Positions 46,047-58,608 of a stretch of DNA of 64,000 nucleotides are shown here, piece by piece. The notes under the pieces were generated by a model, which had not been told where the DNA came from, searched no databases, and worked only from the letters and a program-made list of their open reading frames with translations. The stretch covers positions 5,108,001 through 5,172,000 of the forward strand of contig PUDQ02000001.1 in NCBI GenBank assembly GCA_002964805.2. Reading direction: 5' to 3'. Every line of letters begins with the position of its first letter. Within the stretch, counting starts at the first letter, position 1. Source of the stretch: Trametes villosa (taxonomy: Eukaryota > Basidiomycota > Agaricomycetes > Polyporales > Polyporaceae). A program made the position numbers and the translations under genes.

Positions 46047-47066
46047 AGCGCACAGTCAGCACCGCTGCTCCCCGCGCCGATGGGCACGATTCCAGCGATC
46101 TGCAAGGAGGGCTTACGTGGGATGCGCCCGCCGTCTCTCCAGGTGTGCGTGGCCGAAGCTCGAATCTTTATGCCCGTCGTCGAGCCGGCGTTTGTCAGGC
46201 TGAGAGTTACAAAGGCTGCCCAAGAGCGTTTGTGTAGCTGTAAGTGCTGTATGCCACGCGCCGGGGTGTGTGCTGGCTGGCCGAGAGATTTGCAGGCGGG
46301 GTGCGAGATGGGCGAGAGGATAATAGACGAGCCTCGAGCTCACGGATTCCAGGATTGATCGCCCCCGCTCAGCCACCGCCCCCCGGCCCATTATCCGGCT
46401 CTTTTCTTCACGCCTCTGCACATCTTCCGCCCGGATTTTATGAGCGGGAGCAAGGGGGCGGAATGGACGTGGAACCGGAATCACTCGAGAGGGGGCCGCG
46501 GCGCAATTTTTCAGACCCATGAATTTACAACGACTGCTGGTGCCTCGAGGGGAAAAGATGCTACTACGGTACAGTGGTGCGATGCTCTAACAGATTGTCT
46601 CGTGATGCTACTAGGATATATGTAAATGTCCGACTGCGCGTCGCAATAAGTCAGGGTATCGCGAAACGGAGGAAGACATTAGCTCTGCTCATGCGGTGAC
46701 AGGCCCCGGAAGCCTCTCTATGGGGGGAGTGATGCTGCAATAAGGATATGGCGGGGCCAGGGGCACGCCTGCGTATTGAAACAGACGTGGGACGGGATTA
46801 GTAGGGCCGTACGATAGACGATGAGCAGATGTGTGTTGCAACGAGACCGAGAGCGTGAGAGTCGTGAGAGCAGCGCATGGTGGAACCGGACGTGAATGGC
46901 AGTACCCGGAATAGTATGAGATCAAGGCTTGAGGCGAAGTCGTTGCATGGGTCGGCATAAGAACGGGTCATAAATCGGATGTCGGGGAGATGGGGCGGGA
47001 GTCACAGGCGACGGAAGGGAAGTCGGAAGGCGTCGCGAGAGGGGAAGTTGCAAAGCCGGGGGTGAT
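46047..47066. other. Intergenic region, promoter of CPFC-motif gene
   Basis: This 1 kb stretch lies between two minus-strand genes. The right part is the 3' side of the DED1 gene and the left part the promoter of the CPFC-motif gene. No gene is recognised. Confidence 0.4.
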
Positions 47067-49168
<2,102 letters not shown>

Positions 49169-49527
49169 ATTATGCGTGGATGAAGGAAAAGAAGAAAGTG
49201 TATGGGAAGTTGTCGAGATTTTCGTCTATGAGCGTAGGGCTGGAAACGAGTCGAGATGGTGATGGTCCACCAGCAAAGGCGAGTGCGAAATTTGCCCCCC
49301 GCCCCCCGCTTACAAACGCTGCAGTGGCACCCCTTACCTAAGCACTCCCATAACAGGCTAATTGCCATGTGCCTGCACCATCACCGCGCGCGACGTGGCA
49401 CCCGCCGGCCCGCCCGTCCGCTGCGCTCCATTGCCTAGGCGCTCACAGCAGGCCAGGAACGCGAACACGCTCAGAGTCTCACTGCCAGTCCACCAGCCAC
49501 CTCTCCTCCTCCCTCCTCGACCCAGCC

Positions 49528-50492
49528 ATGTCGCACTCGCACACCCACGCGCCCGGCGAGAACCACAACCACAGCCATGGCCCGCAACCACCACAGCAGC
49601 AGCAGGCCACCATGGTCATGCGTCCCCCAGACCCGCTCATGCAGGCCGTCATCGAGGAGAGCTTCCGCCCGGTCGAACTTGCACTCGGCCCGCCAGAGAA
49701 CGCGGTCGTGCTATGTGGCCCTCACAAGCAGGAGAAGTGCGCAGACTGTGGAAAGGACTACCGTGCTCTCAACCGTCTATCCCGGTTGCTCGTGGCGAAC
49801 CCGAACCTCCGCTGTCCGCCGCCCCCACAGGTTGTCTCCCAGAACCTGTCCCAGGCAATCAGCAACACCAAGGATGAGGGAAACGTGCGTACCACTCTCT
49901 ATACCGTGCACCCCACAGGCTGAGCAAACAACCGGAACCAGGCCCTGTTCAAGGGTGGCATGCACATCCAAGCCATCCAGCGGTACACCATGGCCGCGAG
50001 CATCGCCGTCCAGCGCCCGCCGTGGGAGGCGCAACAGCTCATGCGCGAAGAGCTCTCCATGATCCTCTCCAACCGCTCTGCCGCCTTCTTCGAGGCCGGC
50101 GACTACATCAGCGCGCTGGTCGACGCTGAGACCGTCATCCAGCTCAAGCGGCCCTGGAGCAAGGGCCACTTCCGGAAGGCGCGCTCGCTCATGAAGCTTG
50201 AGCGGTATCTCGAGGCGAAGGAGGCTATTCAGCTCGGCCTCTCGTTCGAGCCCACCAACCCGGTGAGTGCGCGTCATAAACGGAGGCATGCCATGGGTAG
50301 ACAGCGAACATGGCTGTGCGCTATCTCCGCCATGACACCCCTCCTCCCAACTTCGCATTCCAAACACTCCGGAAACTGACCACACTTCCGCCTCAGGAAA
50401 TGGTGCAAATGCTGGCGGACATCGAGTCGCACCTGAACGGGTCCGAGCAGAGCCTCGAAAAGGCAGCGCCCCAGCCGATACCCGTGTCCTGA
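49528..50492 (+). CDS. SEC72: SEC72-type TPR protein of the post-translational translocon
   Basis: Three exons (49528..49884, 49942..50262, 50397..50492) encode 257 residues. The N-terminus is His/Pro/Gln-rich (SHSHTHAPGENHNH). It is followed by ESFRPVELALGPPENAVVLC and a four-Cys-like patch CGPHKQEKCADCGKDY, then LNRLSRLLVANPNLRCPPPP. The TPR domain covers residues 120-225: NALFKGGMHIQAIQRYTMAA, ELSMILSNRSAAFFEAGDYI and WSKGHFRKARSLMKLERYLE. Family knowledge: Sec72 is the cytosolic subunit of the Sec62/63 complex at the ER and its TPR binds the C-terminus of cytosolic Hsp70, guiding post-translational import. The start chosen is the first ATG after the CT-rich leader. Confidence 0.9.
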
Positions 50493-50996
50493 TGTATTAT
50501 CTCCTATGGTATGGTACGGTACTTGTACAGTGTATATCCCCACCCTTTCGTCTCCTCCTGGAACTGCGCAACTGGGCCTAGTAATATTTTCGCATAACAA
50601 CCTGCGTGTGGCTGGATTCGTGTGAACTTGGTGTGAGCAACGTTAACGAACGATTGGCAGTCGTACATAGCATCTGGGCTGGAAGCGCACGGGATGCTAC
50701 CGCTTTCCTCGTGACGTCAGATGTGGATGGTGTAGCCGCGCTGAGATTTACTATGCGAATCAACCCCACGCCAATAGATGGAACACTCTTACCAGGTACT
50801 CATCAAGAAGTACTGCTGAAGAACCCAGGTTGGGGCAATGGCTTGGTTCCCCTTGAGATCCGAGTGTATTACCAAGTCCCATAGAATCCTATCGTACCGT
50901 ACCAAGTACACGGTATAGTTACACAAATGCGTACATGCAAGTCCCACAAACCAACGATCACAGTACCGGTAGTAGACTCGCTGTCCCCCACCTCGC
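50493..50996. other. Convergent intergenic region, SEC72/APP1
   Basis: It lies between two 3' ends. It contains a 92-codon open frame (50606-50884, plus strand) without recognisable features, probably chance. No supported gene. Confidence 0.4.
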
Positions 50997-53522
50997 TCAC
51001 CTAGCGCGCATCTGCAGCTTATCCAAGATCCCGTCCACCTCCACGCACTCCTCCGGCTCCCTAAAAATGCGTATCGGAATGTGCGGCGGGACCTCCAGCC
51101 GCGCCTTCCACACGCGCATCTGCAGCTCCCACCGCTTCTTCTCCGCGTCCGACACCGGCGAAGACGATGCCGATGACACTGAGGACGACGTCGACTGCTG
51201 CCGCGGCTGCTGCGGCTGCCACCGCGCCGTCGTTTCGCGCCACTCGTCCGTGCCCGGGGCACGCCCGAAGCCCGAGGGCGGGTATGAGCTTGGCGTGCTG
51301 TTGACCCCCATCTCGGGGCTAGCAGTTGGTTCCTCGGTGATCGGGGAATGCGTCCGCGGCGCGGAGCTGAAGTAGTCAGACGTCGGTGACGGCCCGGTCG
51401 ATGGTGTAGCGGCATCGCTGCCCGAGCGTGCACGCCCTGGGACCCTCGGCCCCGTCGGTGTGCTCGCGCCAGGCATCGCATCCGACATAGAACGTGATGT
51501 GCCGTACCGCCCCGCAAGCCGCCTCCCCGCCCCGCGCACGCCCCCACCCGACGGTGCGCTCCCTGGGACGCCGAATCCGGGCTCCAGGCTGATGTGCCAC
51601 GCCTCCGCGCCAGTGGGGTCATCCAGCGGGCGTATGTCCTCGCCGCGCACGCCGGCGTCGCGAATGTAGATTGCGACGATCTGGCCTTTGCGTTCGCCCG
51701 CGAGCTCAGCGTACAGCTCGAGGTCCTGTTCGCCGGAGTCGCCGACGAGGATGAAGTGCGCCTCGGGGAAGTGGTTCAGTACGTCCAGGACGCCTGCGCG
51801 TTTGCGCATCGCGGGCGCGGAGAGGAGGCCGTTGAACAACGAGCGCCCGCCGTACGAGCGGAGGCGGATGGATCCTGGAGGTAACTGTGATATTTGGAGG
51901 AACTCGTTCACGACTGGGAGAAGCTCGAATGGACCGTTCGACTGTAGATTACGCATGTGAGTACAGCGAAGCCCGGCGAGAGTAGGTGAGACGTACCACG
52001 TAGTGGAACCGCACGCCGCGTTTCCACATGCTGGTGTACCAGTCGCCCATGCCGCGGATGACGCTGTCCCGCAGGTCCTTCACAAACACATTGTGAAACA
52101 CCGCTCGGGCGCCGCCCAAGATCCCAGATTGCTTGATGGTGTCGTCAATGTCCGATATGACGCGCACAGAGGAAGATGACAATGGAATAGCGATGGATGT
52201 GGAGACGGTGACTGCGGCGGGGAGTCGAGGAATGTATCGCGAGGGACCATGGGGTGTCGCAGGAGTGCCCGGTCCAGGGGAAGGCGGGGCGAGCAGCTCG
52301 GCGACCACGTACAAGTCTTGCTCCAGCCCTGGTCCGCCGAATGCGATATGCAACGCGGCGGGATGCACGCACATTTGGTCCCACGGCACAGAGAACTTGA
52401 CCTGGAACGAGCCATCTACAGCGGTGACCACCTCGCGTGTGAGGATTGGCCGCTTCTCCGGAGACCTCGAGCCTTCCGAAGAAGCAGACTCGTCTGTGAG
52501 TCTGTCATCGTCGTCGTACAGATTGGGGTCTGCCGCATATAGCGAGAGACGCACGGTGCGGTTCGCCAGGGCAGAAGACCAGAAGGGATGCAGGCGCGCT
52601 TCGAGGTTCGCGTGCCACCGCTGCAGGTCAGATAGACCTGAGCCTGATAGACCCGAGCCTGAGGGCGTATTCGAAGCAGGGGGAGACCAGCCGGAACCCT
52701 GCGAAGACCCGTGCCCGGAGCCTGAGAAGGACGCCGCAGAAGATGTAGAGGGGGGACGGGAGCTGTGGGAATCGGAGGAGGAAGCCAGGGACATTGTGTC
52801 ATGCCCGCTGCGTTCACTATCGACGCTCCGCTCGTCAAATTCTATACGGCGGAGCCTCTCGTCGAGTGCCTGCATCTCAGCCTCATCCGTCATCTCGTCT
52901 GGAGTTGGTGGTAGGTGTGCGTGTGCGAGCAGATCCTCCGTAGACCTGCTCATAGGCGTCACTGCGGCCGATATGCCTGTAGCTGACAGCTTAGGTAGTG
53001 CGGCGTAACCTGTAGCAACATTAGAGAGCGAGAATCGGGGTGTACGGAGTACACACTTTTCGCGAGTCGGAGGAAGGCACGACCCGCTCTTGTGTTGAAC
53101 CCGACGCCGGTGAGCTTGCACGCGTATCCAGATACGAAGACATCAATGTCGAAGGGTGCATCTGAGGCAAGGCACTCAATGTTACGATCACAATGTCGCC
53201 GCGGATCGTCGAGCACGGGCCACGCACCTTCCTGGTCGTCCTTCCTTGGCTCACGATACCGGCGCGCTGCCCAACCCGGGAAGAGTGTGACCCTGTCCCC
53301 GCTGAAGTCGTATTCGCTCTGGGTTCCCCGACGGAGTTTCTGGCCCGCCCACTGGCTCCACGACTGCTTCGCCCTCGGGGTAGCGTCCGCATCTTGAGGC
53401 GGCCCGCCGCGCCAGGACGGGTACGACTGCTTGAGCTCGCGCTGCTGGGCAATATAGCCCTTGAAGGAGCGGCCGGCGGCAGAGGCGAGCGAGCGCCAGG
53501 AGGGAGGCATATCTTCGGACAT
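50997..53522 (-). CDS. APP1: APP1-type phosphatidate phosphatase
   Basis: Three main exons, from ATG 53520-53522 (MSEDMPPSWRSLASAAGRSF) to TGA 50997-50999. The N-terminal domain has YDFSGDRVTLFPGWAARRY, DAPFDIDVFVSGYACKLTGV and GFNTRAGRAFLRLAK. After a disordered Ser-rich insert, the second part reads DGSFQVKFSVPWDQM, then VRVISDIDDTIKQSGILGGA. The DIDDT sequence is the DxDxT catalytic motif of the HAD-type App1 (DUF2183) family. Later blocks are FHNVFVKDLRDSVIRGMGDW, SNGPFELLPVVNEFLQISQL and FILVGDSGEQDLELYAELAG, completing the fold, followed by a long Ser/Pro-rich tail. App1 dephosphorylates phosphatidic acid at cortical actin patches. A longer in-frame start at 53807 is possible, but MSEDMPPSW is the more family-like beginning. 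Confidence 0.92.
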
Positions 53523-54062
53523 GTCAGGGTGCGTCGGAAGAACAAGGGCGCATAAGCCGGGGCACGAAAGAGAGGGGAGAAATAGAGATACAGAGGATGC
53601 GGTGTGTGTGGTTATGTAGAGATACAGAGGTGAGGCGCGGGAGGGATGGGAGAGAGGAGCATGATGGCGGGAGAGAACTCGAACCGAGCCCGTTGTGTGA
53701 TCATCCTCGCCCGCCACAACCGCGCCACCGCGTCCCAATAGCCGCCCGTGCCTGCGCATACGCTTCGCAAACGCCCTCGCCTGCAGGTTTCCGGACTTCG
53801 CGGCCACGCCGTACTTGGATATTCTTCCACCTCATTCACCGGAGGTACAGCACTCTCGTATAGCTATCCAACCCATGCGCTCGTAACCGCCGCACAGTAC
53901 ACAGCTGACCACAACGTGTTGCTGTATGCCATTCATCTCCGAACCTTGTATACACACTCTCCCAGGTCGTACAGCCTCTCCAGATAAACTTCTCATAAAC
54001 CCTTTCGTACCGCCGGCCGATCGGCACTGCGGGGCATTCGGCCCTCGCGCGTCCCCGCAAGC
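53523..54062. other. APP1 leader and promoter region
   Basis: It holds the APP1 5' region and the 3' end region of the dienelactone hydrolase. A tRNA-like internal-promoter resemblance at 53665-53740 (minus strand) does not fold as a tRNA. No gene. Confidence 0.4.
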
Positions 54063-55167
54063 TTACAAGTGCTTGATCAGGAACTCGACCGTCGCCTTGA
54101 ACGCGCCCTCCCGGCCCGCCTTCACCTTCGGGTCGCTCTGCACGCAAAAGACACGGTCAGCAACAACGCAACCACCGCGCGCCGAAGAGTAAGACACGCA
54201 CAATGTCGCCCCGGACGGCGAAGCCGTGTGTGCAGCCGTCCCAGTACGTGCGCTCGTAACCAGGCGCGAACTTGCCGCCGCCGAGGATCTCATCCGCCTT
54301 CGCCTGCGCCTCGATCGGGAACTGCGAGTCGACCTCGCACGAGTTGATGAGCAGCGGCGCCTTCGACTTCGCCAGGTAGTTCTGTCGCGCAAGCCGTCAG
54401 CCCCCCTCCCAGAGCCACCCACAGCCGCAACTCCGAAACACACCTCGAGGTCATCGGGGATCTTCAAAAGGGACGGGTGCGAGACCGCGACGACGTCGAT
54501 CTCGCCGTTGGTCGCGAGGTCGAACGCGGGGCGCGCCCCAAAGCAGAACCCGATCGCGGCGACCTTCGTGACGCCCTCCGCCTTGAGCGCGGCGAGCACG
54601 GGGCGCAGGATGCCGACGACGCGCTCCGCGCCGTGCTTGCCGATCCACGACATGAGGTCGAACGTGCCGCTGTTCAGCGCGTCCCCGGGCAGCGCGTCGC
54701 CCTCGAACAGGTCCGGCACGTACACCTTGAAGCCGTTCCGCGCGTAGTCGTCCGCGAGGATCTGCGCGTCGGGAAAAGCGGGGTCAGCACGCGTGCGCGT
54801 TCGCGAGGAGGACGGGACGGGCGCCGGAAGCGCGACGGCGGCCCGTCCGAGCGATGATGTCATGCGGCACTCACGCGGTTGTTCTCGAGCTTGAGGCCGA
54901 AGACGTCGGTCAGGAAGAGGATCGCCTTGTCCTTCGGGTACTCCGTCGTCGGCGTCGCCACGTACGTCTCGACACCGCCGATCTGCGTGATTTGGCCTAC
55001 AAACGTGATGCGCAAGTCAGTTCCGAGGCAGAAATAGCGGGGATCGGCGGTAACGCACCCTCGGGCGTGCCCTCATGGCGGACACCTAGATTCGCGGGAC
55101 GTTAGACGCGTACAACCGTGCACCTCGGGGAAGCCGCACCAGCGATACAGTGCTTGCAGAGAGACAT
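54063..55167 (-). CDS. Dienelactone hydrolase family protein
   Basis: The gene has about six exons, with start at 55165-55167 (MSLCKHCIAG) and stop TAA 54063-54065. The blocks are GVRHEGTPEG, QITQIGGVETYVATP, a DKAILFLTDVFGLKLENN block, ILADDYARNGFKVYVPDLF, AAIGFCFGARPAFDLATNGE, VAVSHPSLLKIPDDLE, APLLINSCEVDSQFP and YWDGCTHGFAVRGD. The catalytic triad of the family is visible: Cys in GFCFGA (GxCxG), Asp in EVDSQFP and His in CTHGFAVR. The last exon ends EGAFKATVEFLIKHL. The family hydrolyses dienelactones and related esters, in fungi often in aromatic catabolism. No other aromatic-degradation gene lies nearby, so the natural substrate is open. Exact borders of the two smallest exons were not fixed. 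Confidence 0.9.
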
Positions 55168-55253
55168 GGTGACGGTGGCAAGTAGTGGTGGTGGTTACGG
55201 TGAAAGAGACGATGAGCTCGATGAGGTGCTGACTGACCGCGTCCCTCCAGGGC

Positions 55254-55261
55254 TATATATA
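55254..55261 (-). promoter_or_regulatory. TATA box of the dienelactone hydrolase gene
   Basis: TATATATA on the minus strand about 87 bp upstream of the start codon at 55167, set in GC-rich sequence. Confidence 0.5.
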
Positions 55262-55559
55262 TTCCCCGCCCCCACCCCCATAGCAGCTCTCACCCATCGA
55301 TAAACACGATCCCGCGCATAGAAGGTTCGACCAGTACAGTACTGCTATGTCAGAATTCTCATGACTGTACGCTCCGTGCGAGCCGCATCCCCAGTCGATC
55401 CAGCTCCCCGGGTTGCCGGGTGGACGCGCACGACGCCACCCACGCCATCGCGGTATATTCAAGATCAAAGCAGATCGCGCGCACAGATGGTACCCGCACA
55501 GTCCTTGTTGCAGTCAACTGACGAGTGTTGTATACGTAGACCTCGCTGGAGATGCGGTC

Positions 55560-56280
55560 TCATGACGGGGGAGCACCTCCATCTCGAGCATCGTCCTCCC
55601 CGATGCTTCTCACAGTCTCCGTCTGCGAGGCTTGCAAGTTCAAGGCCAGACGCCTATCTAACCCGCCGCGTAAGTCCGCCAAGGCAAGAGAGACCCATGT
55701 TGGGACCGCTGCTACCCAGGCCTGTCGCGGAGAAAGGGGGAGCCTTCTGCTTGCGTGCGCGGTGGAAGGCTGTTGAAATGGCCGATTTGCGAAAACTTGA
55801 TGGTGGATAACACCGTATATTTCCAACGGGTGCGTCTGCGCGATCAGGTATGGGGGATTCAACGGCCGGAGCTTCGGCCTAGGTTCAGTTGCCATCTTGC
55901 AGTGATATGTGGACGGTTTATCGGGCGCATACGGCTTCTGAGCGGAAGATAAGCAAGATGCAGCGCCTGGTGAGTGGCATTGACAATAGTAGGGGGGCAA
56001 CTTACTATTGGGGATAAAGTCGACAAATTCACAAGGACTCCTGGCACGAAGCACACGGTATCAATGGTTCGTAGCTCACAAAATCATATACCTACCTCAA
56101 GCACACAGCGCACGCTGGCCATGTCGGCGCAGGGGCCTTGCTGTTCATCCGCTTCTCTACGTTGCCAATCGGTCAGCAGGCGAAGATACCTCTCGAATGC
56201 ATTTCACACTCACCTCGCTTGTCCAACGCGTCGCGTTCCCGCAGCCGCTGGACGATGCCGCCCGGCGCACCGTTAGTCAT
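55560..56280 (-). CDS. Weakly supported hypothetical gene
   Basis: Four segments (56214..56280, 56096..56156, 56006..56040, 55560..55966) can be joined by canonical GT-AG introns of 31-57 bp with matching phase. They give 189 residues from MTNGAPGGIVQRLRERDALD through PACAVCLRSPCEFVDF and HPLEIYGVIHHQVFANRPFQ to GGAPPS. I do not recognise the product. One intron (about 39 bp) is shorter than usual here, and the last segment has the Arg/Pro/Ser bias of chance frames. It could be a small lineage-specific gene or not a gene at all. Confidence 0.28.
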
Positions 56281-56741
56281 TCGACGGAAGTGTACTCCAA
56301 AAATCCCGATGCCGTCGACGCTGGAGTTGCAGGCCAAGTCATAGCCAGTTACTACGTGGAACCCGTCTTGCGATCAACGGCAAGTCTTCAAGCGGGGAGA
56401 TGCTCGAGGACGCGTGTGCTATTGTAGTTGCGGCGGTCATTGGTGCACCAGCGATGCCCACGCCCACGTCTTCTTCGGTGATAGCACTTCTGACTACGTC
56501 GTGCGATGGTGTCGCGCATGAAAGACATTTTCCGTTGAGGCCGAGTCGTTGAATGCCACGGTCGAGTAGACGCGCCGAGGTAGAAGCGAGACGCCACGGT
56601 GGCGGATAGATAGAGCGCACAATACGACACAGGGTATCTTACATCTACACAAGCGGGCGTCAGCATACCCATGACGCACACAGACGAGCAACTTACGGTA
56701 TACAAAACAAACACAATCTCCTCACAGGGTCGCAGGGTACG

Positions 56742-57956
56742 CTATGCCTTCCCCGCAAGCGTCCCCGCCGCCGCCCTTCGTCTCTTATTCCCCCTCCTGA
56801 TCTCGCCCAAGTCCGCCTCGTACTCCACATCCTTCAGCGGATGAAACACATTGAGACTCTTGCCCAGCGTCCCGGGCGCCTGCGCCTCGCGCCCGCCGCC
56901 CTTCGCGCGCCGGCGCCCCGTGCCCGCGCCGGCCCCTGCGCCGTAGCTCTGCGCGCCGCCCGCGTGCGCGGCGATGAGCGTGAGCGGGAACGGCGACGGC
57001 AGCTCGTCCACCGCGAGCGAGTGCGGGTTCAGCACCGGCCCCGTCGTCACCGGCCCCGAGCTGATCGACGCGATCGCGCCGCCGCCCAACCCGAGCCCCG
57101 GGTGGCCGACTGGTAGGGGCGTCGGCGGCGGGGACGTGCCCCCGCCGAGCTTGTTGCGCAGCTTGCGCGTGATGTGTGGGCGCGACTGCGAGTCCATGCC
57201 GCCGTCTGTGAGAGGCAAGGCGGGCGTTCAGTACGGCGTGTATGTCTTAGCGCCGGAAGGCGGAGGCGCGGAGCGGCCCCGGCACCGGTGGGCGGGCGTG
57301 GGGTACTCACCGACGACGGTCCCTTCGCCCTCTTTCTCTTCGCGCGCGCGGCGGCGGCGCTCTTCAATGCCCTCTAGCATACGCTCTCGAATACGCTCGC
57401 GACCGCGCCGCCATTCTTCTTCAACGCGCTCGCGCTCCTCGTCGTATGCGGTCTGGACGGCCTGCAGGGCATGCCGCTCCTGGAAAGAAATGGAAGAGAG
57501 GAGCGCGCCGCGTTCGAGGGAGAGAGGGTAGAGCCGGAGATTGTACGCTGGAAGCGTCTCCGGGCGCGTGGAGAGCTGGATGGAGATGCCGTGGAGGTCC
57601 GAGATCGTCTCCGCGTAATGGCGGCCGATCCTAGGGTGGGTCAGTACGAGCGCAAACAGCGTAAATGGTGTATACGCACTCCTCTCGCCGTTCTGCCATC
57701 TCCTTGCTAATCTTTCCTATGACGCCCTTTCGCCGCTTGTCTTTCTTAGCCTCCTCGGTCTGGGCACCTGCGACGCCCGTACGTCTATAGCTGTAGGGGG
57801 TAGAAGAGACGAGTACCTACCATGCGGTCGTGAGCTCGGCCCCGCGAGGGCCTCGTAGTGTATCGTGTTGACGGAGGTGAGTTCGCCTGCAGCCCCTGCG
57901 CGGACTTTGTGCGTCGAGGAGTGCGCCAGGGCAAAGACACCGGGCTGTGGTGGCAT
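56742..57956 (-). CDS. SDS3: SDS3-like subunit of Sin3 histone deacetylase complex
   Basis: Start ATG 57954-57956 (MPPQPGVFALAHSSTHKVRA) is provisional; the stop is at 56742. The exons join GAQTEEAKKDKRRKGVIGKI, SKEMAERREEIGRHYAETIS and DLHGISIQLSTRPETLPAYN to LRLYPLSLERGALLSSISF. A charged coiled coil follows (HALQAVQTAYDEERERVEEE, EGIEERRRRAREEKEGEGTV). The next exon begins DGGMDSQSRPHITRKLRNKL and ends with LNVFHPLKDVEYEADLGEIR. This pattern (helix before a long coiled coil, then RPxITRKLRNK and a Leu-rich basic end) is the Sds3/BRMS1-like family. Sds3 holds Rpd3 deacetylase activity on the Sin3 corepressor in the nucleus. The N-terminal exon is the least certain part. Confidence 0.8.
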
Positions 57957-58608
57957 TGGTACGAGGATGTGTGCGGCGGTGTATGTAGCGTTGCGTATTC
58001 CGCAAATTTCTCGAAGGCCGGATGTGGAGGATAGGATGGGTGTAGGAGAGGCCGGATAGCTGAGGACGGTGGGCGGGGTGGGGGCGAGGCAGAGGGGGCA
58101 GTCAAAATGCAACCGAGGGGACAGGGCCACCAGGCCTCCCACGGGCGCTTGCACCGATTGTCCCGCGCTCTATCCCGCTCCGCGCGGAATCTAGCCACCG
58201 CCTGCCGACTTGAGGGCACACAGTACACTCAACCATAACGTGTACTCGACCGCGCCCGCTGGACGTGCACTGCGTTCACCTCGACTTGCACACCAACACG
58301 ACTGCAGCAGAGGGGGCTGTAGCCGACGGCTGGCCATTCGCGCTTTTGAGGCCCGGGCCGGAGGAGCCGCGACGACGAGCGCCCAAGTCGTAGATGAGAC
58401 GCGTCGCGTCGCGCCACAAACGCGTCCGATCGTACTCTCTCGTGCCACCGCCGCCAGTACACAGGGTACGGCGAGCCTCTCGAGTAATTCTCGGCATCGT
58501 TGTGGGTTGGATTCAGAGAAGGAAATAGTGTTACAAACTGATACGCGCAGCACAGTCGTATAAGGGTCGAAGCGGGTCCCTGAGATGATACATTTGACAG
58601 TTTGTGGC
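57957..58608. other. Intergenic region upstream of SDS3
   Basis: It contains the presumed SDS3 promoter and the 3' end of the GH127-type gene. Open frames here have no recognisable motif. No supported gene. Confidence 0.4.

Noticed and set aside
50606..50884. 92-codon frame between SEC72 and APP1
   Set aside because: It lies in a short gap between two 3' ends, with no recognisable motif or promoter; likely chance within 3' UTRs.
53640..53760. tRNA-like sequence on the minus strand (A-box-like TGGCGCGGTTGTGG and B-box-like GGTTCGAGTTC)
   Set aside because: The T stem cannot pair and position 61 is not C, and no acceptor stem of seven pairs closes the structure.
55552..55776. Possible Zn2Cys6 domain on the plus strand (VCEACKFKARRLSN)
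   Set aside because: After the first Cys pair the required third to sixth Cys are missing in any spliced frame I tried.
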